Source of the DNA: JBDIAG01 sp963835085
Lineage (GTDB): Bacteria; Actinomycetota; Actinomycetes; Actinomycetales; CAWJMD01
Length of the DNA: 64,000 nucleotides
Direction of reading: 5' to 3'
Assembly (NCBI GenBank): GCA_963835085.1
Contig: CAWIED010000001.1
Span: forward strand, 1,426,001-1,490,000
Part shown: positions 17,659 to 26,663 of the stretch, piece by piece
Position numbering within the stretch: the first letter of the stretch is position 1
Layout of the letters: each line of letters opens with the position of its first letter
Notes under the pieces: model-generated
What the model saw: only the letters and a program-made list of their open reading frames with translations
The model's database searches: none
What the model was told of the DNA's origin: nothing
Made by a program: the position numbers and the translations under genes

Positions 17659-18617
17659 GCCGCGGGCGCGCAGTGGTTCTCGGGGGCGCCGGTTTCATCG
17701 GGTCACACCTGTGTGAGGCGTTGCTCGGCACCGATCTCGAGGTGGTCTGCATTGACAACTTCTGCACCGGACGTCGGAGCAATCTCGCCCACCTGAAGGG
17801 CTGCCCGGGATTCAGCATCATCGACCACGACGTCACGACAGGACTGCCGGAACTCGGCCGTATTCAATGGATCTACGTATTGGCGTCAGCCGCCTCGCCG
17901 CTCGATTATCAGCGATTGCCCATCGAGACCCTCCGCGCTGGCGCGCAAGGTACCGAGCAGGCCTTGTTGCGGGCGAATGAGCAGGGAGCAAGGTTCATTC
18001 TGGCCTCCACGAGCGAGGTCTACGGAGATCCGGATGTGCATCCTCAAGTCGAGGCCTACCCGGGCCGCGTCAATCCAGTCGGACCGCGAAGCATGTACGA
18101 CGAGGCCAAACGTTTCGCCGAAGCATTAACCTCGGCGTATCGGCGCAGTGCCGGAGTCAACACCGCGATCGCCCGCATCTTCAACACCTACGGCCCCCGG
18201 ATGCGAGCCGACGACGGGCGGATGGTTCCGACGTTCATCCGGCAGGCCTTGGCCGGCGAAGCGCTGACGGTGCAGGGATCCGGTGTGCAGACCCGCTCGC
18301 TGTGCTACGTCACCGACACCGTCGCCGGGTTGATCGCCCTCGCCGATTCACAGGAATCGGGGCCGGTCAACATCGGCAATCCGCACGAGCAGACCGTCCT
18401 GGAGGTGGCTGAACGCATCTCCCGGCTGGCGGGACGTTTGCCAGATTTGAGCTTCGGCCCGGCCGCCGAGGACGATCCCCACCGCAGGTGTCCCGACATC
18501 ACCTTGGCGCGGCAACGATTGGGCTGGGTGCCCCACGTTGCGGTCGACGTCGGACTGCGCTTGACCATTGAATGGTTCCGGCGCAGCGACGTGCGCCTAG
18601 GCGTTTCGGTCGCCTGA
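17655..18617 (+). CDS. NAD-dependent nucleotide-sugar epimerase/decarboxylase (UXS-like extended SDR)
   Basis: 320 residues. The cofactor motif VLGGAGFIGSHLCEALL is at the N-terminus, followed by CIDNFCTGRRSNL. The catalytic Ser-Tyr-Lys triad is in STSEVYGDP and YDEAKRFAEAL. IARIFNTYGPRM and DDGRMVPTFIRQAL are strongly reminiscent of UDP-glucuronate decarboxylase (UDP-xylose synthase). The usual GAGFIGSHL and AASPxxYQ segments are kept (ASAASPLDYQRLPIETL). It may supply UDP-xylose or epimerise another nucleotide sugar. An ADP-heptose 6-epimerase role cannot be excluded, but the sequence looks more like UXS than HldD. Confidence 0.82.
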   Translation: MSRGRAVVLGGAGFIGSHLCEALLGTDLEVVCIDNFCTGRRSNLAHLKGCPGFSIIDHDVTTGLPELGRIQWIYVLASAASPLDYQRLPIETLRAGAQGTEQALLRANEQGARFILASTSEVYGDPDVHPQVEAYPGRVNPVGPRSMYDEAKRFAEALTSAYRRSAGVNTAIARIFNTYGPRMRADDGRMVPTFIRQALAGEALTVQGSGVQTRSLCYVTDTVAGLIALADSQESGPVNIGNPHEQTVLEVAERISRLAGRLPDLSFGPAAEDDPHRRCPDITLARQRLGWVPHVAVDVGLRLTIEWFRRSDVRLGVSVA

Positions 18618-18627
18618 TCGGGGGTAG
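18603..18627 (+). promoter_or_regulatory. SigB/SigF-like promoter before the carbamoyltransferase
   Basis: GTTT-N15-GGGTAG lies 85 bases before the ATG at 18712. The last base deviates from the T/C of the consensus. It would allow expression of the later cluster genes independent of the first operon. Confidence 0.45.
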
Positions 18628-18711
18628 TCCACCACCATACCTGCCTCTCCGACATTCTCCGGAGCGTAACGATCATCGCTGGAGAATTCCTTTGTTATAA
18701 GGAAAGGGACT

Positions 18712-20334
18712 ATGCGCGTTCTCGGTATCAATGCCGTCTTTCACGATTCTGCGGCGGCGGTGGTCATTGACGGACGCACTGTCGCGGCAGCCGAGGAGGA
18801 AAGGTTCTCGCGCCGAAAGCACGGAAAGCGACCCGTGCCGTTCTCGACCTGGGAATTGCCGGAGCAGGCCATCACGTGGTGCCTGAGCGAAAGCGGCCTG
18901 GAACCTGCCGATCTCGATGCCGTGGCTTACTCCTATGACCCGAGCTTGGTCGATCCGACCGCGGCCGGCCTGGACCCGGGCTGGGAGCACCTGCGTACGA
19001 CGTCCGCGCAGCGGGCGCCGCTGTTCTTGCGGACGCTGTTGCCGACATACAACCCCGACCGCTTCCATTTCGTCCGCCATCATGTCGCGCACGCCGCATC
19101 GGCAGGACTGGTTGCCCCGTTCGAAGACTGTGCGGTGCTGGTGGCCGACGGTCGCGGGGAGGCGACATCTTCCCTGCTGGGGGAATACCGGGACGCCAAG
19201 CTGGACATCCTGGCCACCCAATCCCTCCCCCATTCGCTGGGGCTCGTGTATGAAGATCTGACCGAGCACCTGGGCTTCACCCGTTCAAGTGACGAATACA
19301 AGGTGATGGCACTGGCCTCGTATGGCACGCCGCGGCACCTGTCATTGCTGTCCCGGTTCATCCATCGTGATGGCGGCGGCTTTCGAACCGAGCCGATCGA
19401 TTGGTCGGTGCTGGCACCGGCGCGGCCCCCCGGGGGCGAGTTCGATGAACGGCATGCCGACCTGGCCGCCAGCGTGCAGGCTGCGCTGGAGGACGTGCTG
19501 ATCGGTCTGTGCGGTTGGCTGTGGGACCGGACGCACACTCCCAACCTCGCGCTGGCCGGTGGCGTCGCGCTCAATTGCGTGGCCAACACCCGCCTGTACA
19601 CCGAGTCCCCGTTCAGCCGGCTCTGGGTGCAGCCGGCCGCCGGAGACTCCGGCACCGCCCTGGGGGCGGCTCTGGCGCTCGCCGCCGAGGCCGGGGATCG
19701 GATCGAGCCCATGCACGATGCCGCGCTCGGGCGTGGATTCAGCGAGGACGAGATCGAAGCCACTCTCCGCACAGCCTGCGTGCCCTATGAACGCCCGGAC
19801 GATCTTGCCGACGCGGTGAGTGAGATTCTCGCCGCCGACGGGGTGGTGGCCTGGTTCTCCGGCCGCGCCGAATTTGGTCCGCGGGCGCTCGGTCATCGGT
19901 CGCTGCTCGCGCATCCGTCACGCCCGGACAACGTGGAACGGCTCAACGAGATCAAGGGTCGGGAGCAGTTTCGACCAGTAGCTCCGATGGTGCTGGCCGA
20001 CCGGGCCGCCGAGATCTTCTCGCGCGGCCCTCTCCCCAGCCCTTACATGCTCTTCGTGCACGACGTTGCCTCCCACTGGCAGGTGAGGCTGGCGGCGGTC
20101 ACCCACGTGGACGGCACCGCCCGAATCCAGACCGTCGATGAGCAGACCAACCCAGGCATCGCTGCCGTACTCCGGGCTTTCGACCGGCGTACCGGCATAC
20201 CGGTCGTGATCAATACGAGCCTCAACACCGCAGGCCGGCCGATGGTCGACAGCCCGCGAGACGCCCTCGAACTCTTCGGCGCCTCGCCGGTGGATGCCCT
20301 GGCGATCGGCCCGTTCCTGGTCCGGCGTCGATGA
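18712..20334 (+). CDS. NodU/CmcH-family O-carbamoyltransferase
   Basis: 540 residues, usual family size. The N-terminal Kae1-like domain shows MRVLGINAVFHDSAAAVVID, EEERFSRRKHGKRPVP, the metal-binding HHVAHAASAG, and VALNCVANTRL with GDSGTALGAALA. The C-terminal domain has FSGRAEFGPRALGHRSLLA and INTSLNTAGRPMVDSP. Enzymes of this family (TobZ, NodU, CmcH) transfer a carbamoyl group from carbamoyl phosphate through carbamoyl-AMP to a sugar hydroxyl. AAGGAAAGG precedes the ATG. It ends in an ATGA overlap with the GT2-phosphatase fusion. In a heptose cluster, carbamoylation of the heptose is a natural guess, known from Pseudomonas LPS core. Confidence 0.9.
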   Translation: MRVLGINAVFHDSAAAVVIDGRTVAAAEEERFSRRKHGKRPVPFSTWELPEQAITWCLSESGLEPADLDAVAYSYDPSLVDPTAAGLDPGWEHLRTTSAQRAPLFLRTLLPTYNPDRFHFVRHHVAHAASAGLVAPFEDCAVLVADGRGEATSSLLGEYRDAKLDILATQSLPHSLGLVYEDLTEHLGFTRSSDEYKVMALASYGTPRHLSLLSRFIHRDGGGFRTEPIDWSVLAPARPPGGEFDERHADLAASVQAALEDVLIGLCGWLWDRTHTPNLALAGGVALNCVANTRLYTESPFSRLWVQPAAGDSGTALGAALALAAEAGDRIEPMHDAALGRGFSEDEIEATLRTACVPYERPDDLADAVSEILAADGVVAWFSGRAEFGPRALGHRSLLAHPSRPDNVERLNEIKGREQFRPVAPMVLADRAAEIFSRGPLPSPYMLFVHDVASHWQVRLAAVTHVDGTARIQTVDEQTNPGIAAVLRAFDRRTGIPVVINTSLNTAGRPMVDSPRDALELFGASPVDALAIGPFLVRRR

Positions 20335-21848
20335 GCACGAGCACGCCCGCGGCCGGCGCGGACATCGCCGTAGTCATCCCGACAGTAGGCCGCAGTGGGC
20401 TTGGCCGCCTGATAGCCACCATCGCCGCCGGCGAGCCGAAACCAGCGCTGATCGTCGTGGCCGACGACCGGCCCGTTTCGATCCCGCCACTTGAGCTCGC
20501 AGCCGGCGACGTCCCCCTGCGCATCGTTCACAGCGCTGGACGAGGCCCGGCTGCGGCGCGCAACGCCGGCTGGATGGCCACGGATACCGAGTGGGTGGCC
20601 TTTGTCGACGACGACGTCCGGTTGGAACCCGACTGGTGCCTGGCGTTGGCCCGCGATCTTGCCGACCTGCCGCCCGACGTCGGTGCATCGTGTGCGCGGA
20701 TCGTGGTGCCGTCCCCGCCCGGCCGACGACCCACCGATGAGGAGCGTCGTACGAGTGCGCTGGCCTCGGCCCGGTGGATCACCGCCGACATGGCCTATCG
20801 ACGCACTGCCTTGTTGGCGACCGGCGGCTTCGATGAACGCTTTCCCCGCGCCTTCCGGGAGGATTCGGATCTTGCGTTGCGTACGGTGCGCAGCGGCTTT
20901 CGCATCCTCGACGGGGCGAGGGTGACCACGCATCCGTTGCGTGGTCGAGGCGGGTGGGCCGGGAGCGTGCGCGCCCAGGCAGGAAATCTGGACAACGCTG
21001 TGCTGCGGGCCAAGTTCGGCCCGAGCTGGCGGGCGCACATCGGTGAGTCGCGCGGACGTACCCGCCGACACCTGCTCACCGTCGCAGCCGGCGCGGTGGG
21101 CGTGTGCGCCGTGGCAATTCGTCGCCCGCGGCTGAGCGCATTCGCCCTGGCCGGTTGGGGGGCCTTGACCGCAGAGTTCGCGGTGCGGCGCATCATCCCT
21201 GGCCCGCGCACCCCTGCTGAGATCGCTGCCATGATCGCCACCAGCGTCATCATTCCCCCGGTCGCCGTGGGCTATCGGCTGGCGGGTGAGCTCAAGCTGT
21301 GCCGGAGCCGACGGCCCTGGCCGACCAGTGCCGTTCTGTTCGACCGGGACGGCACCTTGATCCACGATGTGCCGTACCTCAGCGACCCCGACCTGGTCGT
21401 ACCGATCGACGGTGTCCGCGAGTCGTTGCGCACCTTGCGTGCACGAGGCCTGTCTCTGGCAGTGGTGAGCAACCAGTCCGGGGTGGCCCGGGGGTTGATC
21501 ACGCCGGCACAGCTCGCGGCCGTCAACAGCCGAGTGGACGCGATGCTAGGGCCGTTCGACACCTGGCAGATCTGTCCGCATGAGCCCACCGACGGCTGTT
21601 CCTGCCGCAAGCCACAGCCGGGACTCGTGCTGGCCGCTGCGCGCGCCCTCGGTCTACGCCCCTGGCAGTGTCTTGTGGTCGGCGACATCGGCAGCGACGT
21701 CCAGGCGGCCTTGCGGGCCGGCGCCCGTGCCGTTCTGGTGCCCACCGCGATGACCCGGCCCGGCGAGATCGCGCAGGCGCGCAGCTTCGCGGCCGTCGCG
21801 CTGAGCGTGGCCGAAGCGGTGGACTCTGTTCTGGAGCCGTCCTCATGA
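20331..21848 (+). CDS. GT2 glycosyltransferase fused to a GmhB-type heptose-bisphosphate phosphatase
   Basis: 505 residues in two modules. Residues 10-235 are a family 2 glycosyltransferase: ADIAVVIPTVGRSGLGRLIA, GPAAARNAGW, the DDD-type motif FVDDDVRLEPDW and GGFDERFPRAFREDSDLALR. Residues 240-320 are hydrophobic (two or three membrane segments), so the protein is probably anchored. Residues 325-505 are a HAD-IIIA phosphatase: LFDRDGTLIHDVPY with the DxD nucleophiles, SNQSGVARG, the zinc loop CPHEPTDGCSCRKPQPG typical of GmhB, and VGDIGSDVQAAL. The phosphatase should remove the 7-phosphate of D-glycero-D-manno-heptose 1,7-bisphosphate. The start overlaps the carbamoyltransferase stop. Confidence 0.87.
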   Translation: MSTSTPAAGADIAVVIPTVGRSGLGRLIATIAAGEPKPALIVVADDRPVSIPPLELAAGDVPLRIVHSAGRGPAAARNAGWMATDTEWVAFVDDDVRLEPDWCLALARDLADLPPDVGASCARIVVPSPPGRRPTDEERRTSALASARWITADMAYRRTALLATGGFDERFPRAFREDSDLALRTVRSGFRILDGARVTTHPLRGRGGWAGSVRAQAGNLDNAVLRAKFGPSWRAHIGESRGRTRRHLLTVAAGAVGVCAVAIRRPRLSAFALAGWGALTAEFAVRRIIPGPRTPAEIAAMIATSVIIPPVAVGYRLAGELKLCRSRRPWPTSAVLFDRDGTLIHDVPYLSDPDLVVPIDGVRESLRTLRARGLSLAVVSNQSGVARGLITPAQLAAVNSRVDAMLGPFDTWQICPHEPTDGCSCRKPQPGLVLAAARALGLRPWQCLVVGDIGSDVQAALRAGARAVLVPTAMTRPGEIAQARSFAAVALSVAEAVDSVLEPSS

Positions 21849-22924
21849 GCGCACCAGAAGCGGCTCGTAAGGGACACGTTGCCCTGCTCCGTCTCGACAG
21901 CATGGGGGACGTCCTCTTGACCGGTGGAGCGGTGCGGGCGGTTGCTGGTTCGGCGTCTCACGTCACCATGGTCGTGGCGAAAGGCCAAGCCGCAGTAGCG
22001 CGGATCCTGCCCGGCGTCGACGACGTGATCGAGTTCGACGCTCCCTGGGTGTTGTTCGACTCGCCCCCGGTGAACCATCGCGTCGTACGCCGCACGATAA
22101 GACGTCTGCGCCGCCGCACGTTGTCGGCTGCACTGATTTGCACCTCGTTCCATCAGTCTCCGTTGCCGATGGCCCTGATCTTGCGATTGGCCGGCGTCCC
22201 CTGGATAGGCGCCATCAGTGAGGACTACTCAGGCACGTTGCTGAATCTGCGACACCGGCTGACAGCGGATGTTCCGGAAGCGGAGCGAAACCTGTCCTTG
22301 GCCACCGCAGCAGGCTTCGTCCCGGATGCTGGGGGCGCACGACCAGCTGTACGACGACTGCCCTCTGCACCTAGGTGGATTCCGCCGCAGCCCTATGTCG
22401 TCCTGCATCCTGGGGCAGCCGTACCGGCCAGACGGCCTTCCGCAGAACGCACCCAAGCCATGGTCACAGCGTTGGCCGAACGTGGCTGGACCGTCGTGGT
22501 CACGGGCGGGCCGGGCGACACCGCTCTGACCGCCGCAGTCTCGGGGACCACCGGCATCGACGCCGGCGGCCGACTCAGCGTCCAGGAGTTGAGCGCCGTC
22601 CTGGCCGGCGCTGAAGTCGTCGTGGCGGCCAATACCGGCCCGGCCCACCTGGCAGCCGCCGTCGGCACACCAGTGGTGTCCTTATTCGCCCCGGTGGTGC
22701 CCGCCTCTCGCTGGGCGCCCTATGGCGTTCCCGTCGTGATACTCGGCGACCAGAAAGCGCCTTGCCGAGACACCCGGGCGCGGACCTGTCCGATTCCCGG
22801 ACATCCCTGTCTCGATTCCATCAGATCAGAGGAGGTGGTGGCCGCCGTGCACACCCTGGCCCGGAGAGGGCGTTCCCCGCAGGGCAGCCCGATCGCTCCG
22901 ACTATGACAGGGGGAAAGCAATGA
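21845..22924 (+). CDS. GT9-family (heptosyltransferase-like) glycosyltransferase
   Basis: 359 residues with the ADP-heptose:LPS heptosyltransferase pattern: VALLRLDSMGDVLLTGGAVRAV near the N-terminus, PYVVLHPGAAVPARRPSAER in the middle, and VVVAANTGPAHLAAAVGTPV with SLFAPVVPASRWAPYG in the donor site. Family 9 enzymes transfer heptose from an ADP-heptose donor. The ATG overlaps the upstream stop (ATGA) and its own stop overlaps the gmhA start, so all are translationally coupled. The acceptor is unknown; a Gram-positive has no LPS core. Confidence 0.88.
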   Translation: MSAPEAARKGHVALLRLDSMGDVLLTGGAVRAVAGSASHVTMVVAKGQAAVARILPGVDDVIEFDAPWVLFDSPPVNHRVVRRTIRRLRRRTLSAALICTSFHQSPLPMALILRLAGVPWIGAISEDYSGTLLNLRHRLTADVPEAERNLSLATAAGFVPDAGGARPAVRRLPSAPRWIPPQPYVVLHPGAAVPARRPSAERTQAMVTALAERGWTVVVTGGPGDTALTAAVSGTTGIDAGGRLSVQELSAVLAGAEVVVAANTGPAHLAAAVGTPVVSLFAPVVPASRWAPYGVPVVILGDQKAPCRDTRARTCPIPGHPCLDSIRSEEVVAAVHTLARRGRSPQGSPIAPTMTGGKQ

Positions 22925-23496
22925 CCGACAACATCACCCGCGATCACCTGGTTGAGCTTGCGGCTGCCATCCAGCACAACCTCGATGCCGCCGAGACTGC
23001 GGCACGGTGGGGTCGTGAACTGGCCACCGTCCTGACCTCGGGTGGGCGACTGTTGGCGTGTGGTAACGGTGGCAGTGCGGCCGAGGCCCAACATCTCACG
23101 GGAGAGCTGGTCGGCCGCTTCCGGCATGACCGTCGGCCGTTCGCAGGCATCGCGCTGCACGCCGACACGTCAGCAAGCACCGCGATCCTCAACGACTATG
23201 GCGCTGAGGAGATCTTCTCCCGACAGGTGTGGGCCCATGGCCGTGCCGGAGACGTGCTGATCGCCCTGTCGACGAGCGGCAGCAGCAGCAACGTCGTAGC
23301 AGCAGCAAAGGCAGCGCGCGACCTCGGAGTTACGGTGTGGAGCCTGACCGGGCCGCCTCCGAATCCTTTGGCCGCCATCTCCGATGACGCGATCAGTGTG
23401 GAGGCCGCCAGCGTCGCCACCGTGCAGGAAATCCATCTCTGCCTCATCCATGCGCTGTGCCTGTCGCTGGACGCCACCTTGGGAGTGGGGGCGTGA
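22921..23496 (+). CDS. gmhA: Sedoheptulose-7-phosphate isomerase
   Basis: 191 residues, the usual GmhA length. The SIS fold motifs GNGGSAAEAQHLTGELVGRF and ALSTSGSSSNVVAAAKAA are intact. The zinc/catalytic end VATVQEIHLCLIHALCLSLD keeps the glutamate and histidine expected. It converts sedoheptulose 7-phosphate to D-glycero-D-manno-heptose 7-phosphate, the committed step to ADP-heptose. Overlaps on both sides (ATGA upstream, GTGA downstream) place it in one operon with hldE and the GT9 gene. Confidence 0.92.
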   Translation: MTDNITRDHLVELAAAIQHNLDAAETAARWGRELATVLTSGGRLLACGNGGSAAEAQHLTGELVGRFRHDRRPFAGIALHADTSASTAILNDYGAEEIFSRQVWAHGRAGDVLIALSTSGSSSNVVAAAKAARDLGVTVWSLTGPPPNPLAAISDDAISVEAASVATVQEIHLCLIHALCLSLDATLGVGA

Positions 23497-24905
23497 ACTC
23501 CCGATCGCGCCGAACCGGGCCACTGGTCATCGTCGGCGACAGCCTGTTGGACGTCGATCTGGCCGGACGCGCGGAGCGGCTGTGCCCGGACGCGCCGGTC
23601 CCCGTCGTCGACCTCGACCATCAGCTGGTGCGCCCGGGTGGCGCCGGGCTGGCCGCCCTGCTGGCCGCCCGGGCCGGGATTCCCGTCGTGCTGATCAGTG
23701 CGATGGGTTCCGACGAAGCGGGAGACACTCTGCTGCACTTGCTCGCGGGCGAACTTGACGTGCTGAGGCAGCCGCTACGCGGTCAGACAGTCGTCAAGAC
23801 CCGGATCCGTACCGACGGGACGACGCTGGCCCGGGTGGATGTGGGTGACGGCACCGCCGCAGGGCCGCTCAGCTCCGCCGCCGCGCGAGCCATCGACCAC
23901 GCCGGCGCGGTACTCGTCTGCGACTACGGGCGCGAAATGACCCGCCAACCCGAGCTGAGGAGACTGCTACGCAGTCGCCCGGACCACCTCCCCCTTGTCT
24001 GGGATCCGCATCCGCGCGGTACTCGACCGGTGGCCGGCACCACTCTTGTCACCCCTAACGAGTCCGAGGCGAACCACGCTGCGGCCGACACAGAAACCGC
24101 CCATGCCCGCGGATGCGAACTCCGCGAACGCTGGGAGGCCGACGCCGTGGCGGTCACCATCGGCGACCGCGGCGCACTGCTCAGCTCCGGTACACCCACA
24201 CTCACCACTCACATCCCCTTGTCCGCGACCTTGTACCGGCACCCCGATGCAGCCCTCGACACTTGTGGTGCGGGTGACCGCTTTGCGGTATCGGCTGTGG
24301 TCGCCCTGCGCGCAGGCGAGTCCCTCGCGAAGGCTGTGGCTCTGGCGGTGGAGGAAGCGGCCCACTATGTGCTGGGCGGGGGTGCCACCCTCTACTCGAC
24401 CGAGGTCGGACCACGGCCGTTGCTGCCCCGCCCGGAGCCGTACCTCGATGCGATAACGCTGATCGAGCGCACTCGCCGCGCCGGAGGACGCGTGGTGGCC
24501 ACCGGTGGATGCTTCGACCTCCTGCATCGTGGGCACATCGACCTGCTGCAGCGCGCCAGAGCACTCGGCGACCTGTTGGTGGTCTGTCTCAACTCGGATA
24601 GCTCGGTGAAGCGGGCCAAGGGTCCGGGTCGCCCAGTCGTTCCTGAGCAGGACCGGGCCCGCGTGCTCCGCGCGCTTGCCGCTGTGGACGCCGTGGCGAT
24701 GTTCGACGAGGACGACCCCGCAGAACTTCTGGGTCAGCTCCGGCCCGACGTGTGGGTCAAAGGCGCCGACTACAAGAACCGGCGCATTCCCGAAGCAGAG
24801 GTCATCACTCGACATGGCGGGCGAATCGTGTTCCTACCGCTGGTCTCCGGATACTCGACCACCCATCTGGTCAACGCGGCACAGCTTGCCGGCACCGCAT
24901 GCTGA
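23493..24905 (+). CDS. hldE: Bifunctional heptose-7-phosphate kinase / heptose-1-phosphate adenylyltransferase
   Basis: 470 residues, as in HldE/RfaE. The N-terminal PfkB-type kinase (to about residue 310) shows VIVGDSLLDVDLAGRAERL, PGGAGLAALLAARAG and the catalytic DTCGAGDRFAVSAVVALRAG. The C-terminal nucleotidyltransferase has GGCFDLLHRGHIDLLQRARA with the HxGH motif, VCLNSDSSVKRAKGPGRPV and VWVKGADYKNRRIPEAEVI. It makes heptose 1,7-bisphosphate and later ADP-heptose; the 7-phosphate is removed in between by the GmhB domain two genes upstream. The start is a GTG overlapping the gmhA stop. Confidence 0.93.
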   Translation: MNSRSRRTGPLVIVGDSLLDVDLAGRAERLCPDAPVPVVDLDHQLVRPGGAGLAALLAARAGIPVVLISAMGSDEAGDTLLHLLAGELDVLRQPLRGQTVVKTRIRTDGTTLARVDVGDGTAAGPLSSAAARAIDHAGAVLVCDYGREMTRQPELRRLLRSRPDHLPLVWDPHPRGTRPVAGTTLVTPNESEANHAAADTETAHARGCELRERWEADAVAVTIGDRGALLSSGTPTLTTHIPLSATLYRHPDAALDTCGAGDRFAVSAVVALRAGESLAKAVALAVEEAAHYVLGGGATLYSTEVGPRPLLPRPEPYLDAITLIERTRRAGGRVVATGGCFDLLHRGHIDLLQRARALGDLLVVCLNSDSSVKRAKGPGRPVVPEQDRARVLRALAAVDAVAMFDEDDPAELLGQLRPDVWVKGADYKNRRIPEAEVITRHGGRIVFLPLVSGYSTTHLVNAAQLAGTAC

Positions 24906-24945
24906 CCCGTGCGCCTCGGGTCTCGTGATGAAGGAAAGGGAATCC

Positions 24946-25647
24946 ATGGCAACCTCCACCCGCCCACTCGGCACGATCCTGATCACCGGCGGCGCTAGCG
25001 GACTCGGAGCCGCCACCGTCGACGCCGTCCTAGCAGCCGGTGGCAGGCCGCTCGTGCTCGACCGCGCAGCCCCCGTAGGCGATGTCGCCCACAAACTGGT
25101 CGACCTGGCCGATCGAACGGCCACCGAAGAGGCGGTCGCCGAGATCGTCGCCGAACACGACGGCCGACTGGACGGTGTTTTCACCGCGGCAGGTATCGAC
25201 TCGTGCGGACCGCTCGACTGCGTCCCGGCGACAGAGTGGGAGCGCGTGATCCGTGTCAATCTGCTGGGTACGGCATCGGTGGCGCGCGCGGCACTGCCGT
25301 TGCTCAAGGCCTCCCGCGGTCGGATCGTCACGTGTGCCTCCACCTTGGGCATCAAGGCGGTGGCGGACGCGACGGCGTACTGCGCATCGAAATTCGCCGT
25401 GGTGGGCTTTACCAGGGCGCTGGCAACGGAGACAGCCGGTCAGGTCGGGGTCACACTGCTCATTCCCGGAGGCATGCAGACGCCCTTTTTCGACGGTCGC
25501 GATGAACAATACAAGCCACCTCCCAGCGCAATTCTCAACAACCCGGGCAATGTAGCTGCGGCCGTTGTCTTCGCCCTGTCTCAGCCCGCCGGTTGCGAGT
25601 TGCGAGAACTCGTGATCTGCGCGTCAGTCGAGGACTCGTGGCCGTAG
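24946..25647 (+). CDS. Classical short-chain dehydrogenase/reductase
   Basis: 233 residues. The Rossmann motif ILITGGASGLGAATVDAVLAAG is followed by the catalytic CASTLG and YCASKFAVVGFTRALATE (YxxxK). AAGGAAAGGG sits just before the ATG, the strongest ribosome site in the cluster. The gene lies 40 bases after hldE. It may act on the heptose or on the finished sugar. It is too short and of the wrong class to be HldD, the extended-SDR ADP-heptose 6-epimerase. Confidence 0.82.
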   Translation: MATSTRPLGTILITGGASGLGAATVDAVLAAGGRPLVLDRAAPVGDVAHKLVDLADRTATEEAVAEIVAEHDGRLDGVFTAAGIDSCGPLDCVPATEWERVIRVNLLGTASVARAALPLLKASRGRIVTCASTLGIKAVADATAYCASKFAVVGFTRALATETAGQVGVTLLIPGGMQTPFFDGRDEQYKPPPSAILNNPGNVAAAVVFALSQPAGCELRELVICASVEDSWP

Positions 25648-26663
25648 AACACCATCGGATCCACGTCATTCGAGCCCTCGGGCTCGGTGATCTCCTGACG
25701 GTCGTGCCCGCATTGCGCGCGTTGCGGCGAACCTATCCGGATGCGGTGATCACTCTTTTCACGCCAGCCGGCTTATGGCCAGTGGTCTCCTTGATCGGCG
25801 CGATCAACGCCATAGTCGACGCGTCCGACCTCGGTGCGATCCATCTCCAGGGGCCGCCACCCCACCTCGTGGTCAATCTGCATGGGTCCGGCCCGCAAAG
25901 CATTGAGGCGGCGCTGCGGCTGTGCCCGCGCGAGCTACTGACCCATGCTCACGGGAGTATCCCGCAGATGCCGGGACCCGGCTGGAAGGCTGGGATGCAC
26001 GAGGTCGAACGCTGGTGTGGTCTTCTCGCATGGGGTGGCATCCCCAGCGATCGCCACGACTTGAGGCTGGCCACGCCACGCGACTCGCCGCTGGAGGCGG
26101 ACGCCGTGATCATCCATCCGGGAGCCTCGGCACGGGCACGACAATGGCCGCCCGATCGGTTCGCCGCGGTCGCGGCCGAGTTGGCCGATCGCGGACTGAC
26201 GGTCTTGGTCACCGGCAGCGCTGCCGAACGGCCCCTGGCCGGCTGCGTTGCCCAAGCAGCATGCCATGCCCGAGTGCATTGCATCGCAGGATGTCTCAGC
26301 CTGGACGCACTTGCCGCTCTTGTGGCCGCGGCCCGGCTGGTGGTCAGTGGTGACACGGGCGTGGCGCATCTGGCCACCGCCTACGGCACGCCGTCCGTCG
26401 TGCTCTTCGGCCCCACTCCGCCGGCGCTGTGGGGACCTCCCAGCTCAGGTCCGCACCGAGTGCTTTGGCGCGGAGGTACGGGCGACCCGCACGCTGCCAC
26501 CCTCGATCCGGGCCTGCTGCAGATCAGCGTGGCCGACGTGCTGAGCGCTATCGACACGATGAAAGCTGCCGGGCTGTTCACCGTCCCGCGTCCGCATTTC
26601 GATGTAACAGAGGGATCAGGACGAGCAGGACGATCAGTACAGCCAACACGGCACTGCCGCTGA
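25638..26663 (+). CDS. Second GT9-family (heptosyltransferase-like) glycosyltransferase
   Basis: About 341 residues from a GTG at 25638 that overlaps the SDR stop. Family 9 features: HVIRALGLGDLLTVVPALRAL, VIIHPGASARARQWPPDRFA, and LVVSGDTGVAHLATAYGTPS with VLFGPTPPALWGPP. It is clearly paralogous to, but diverged from, the GT9 enzyme at 21845. Two heptosyltransferases suggest at least two heptose additions or two acceptors. The last 28 codons overlap the opposite-strand DUF6328-like gene; that tail has no family resemblance and may be readthrough after a lost stop. Confidence 0.82.
   Translation: MAVEHHRIHVIRALGLGDLLTVVPALRALRRTYPDAVITLFTPAGLWPVVSLIGAINAIVDASDLGAIHLQGPPPHLVVNLHGSGPQSIEAALRLCPRELLTHAHGSIPQMPGPGWKAGMHEVERWCGLLAWGGIPSDRHDLRLATPRDSPLEADAVIIHPGASARARQWPPDRFAAVAAELADRGLTVLVTGSAAERPLAGCVAQAACHARVHCIAGCLSLDALAALVAAARLVVSGDTGVAHLATAYGTPSVVLFGPTPPALWGPPSSGPHRVLWRGGTGDPHAATLDPGLLQISVADVLSAIDTMKAAGLFTVPRPHFDVTEGSGRAGRSVQPTRHCR

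Noticed and set aside
20043..21365. 440-residue open frame on the minus strand
   Set aside because: It is antisense to the carbamoyltransferase and GT2-phosphatase genes, both unmistakable, and is rich in Gly/Arg/Ala without motifs.
24946..25647. SDR as the missing ADP-heptose 6-epimerase HldD
   Set aside because: It is a classical SDR of 233 residues; HldD is an extended SDR of about 310 with a different cofactor loop.
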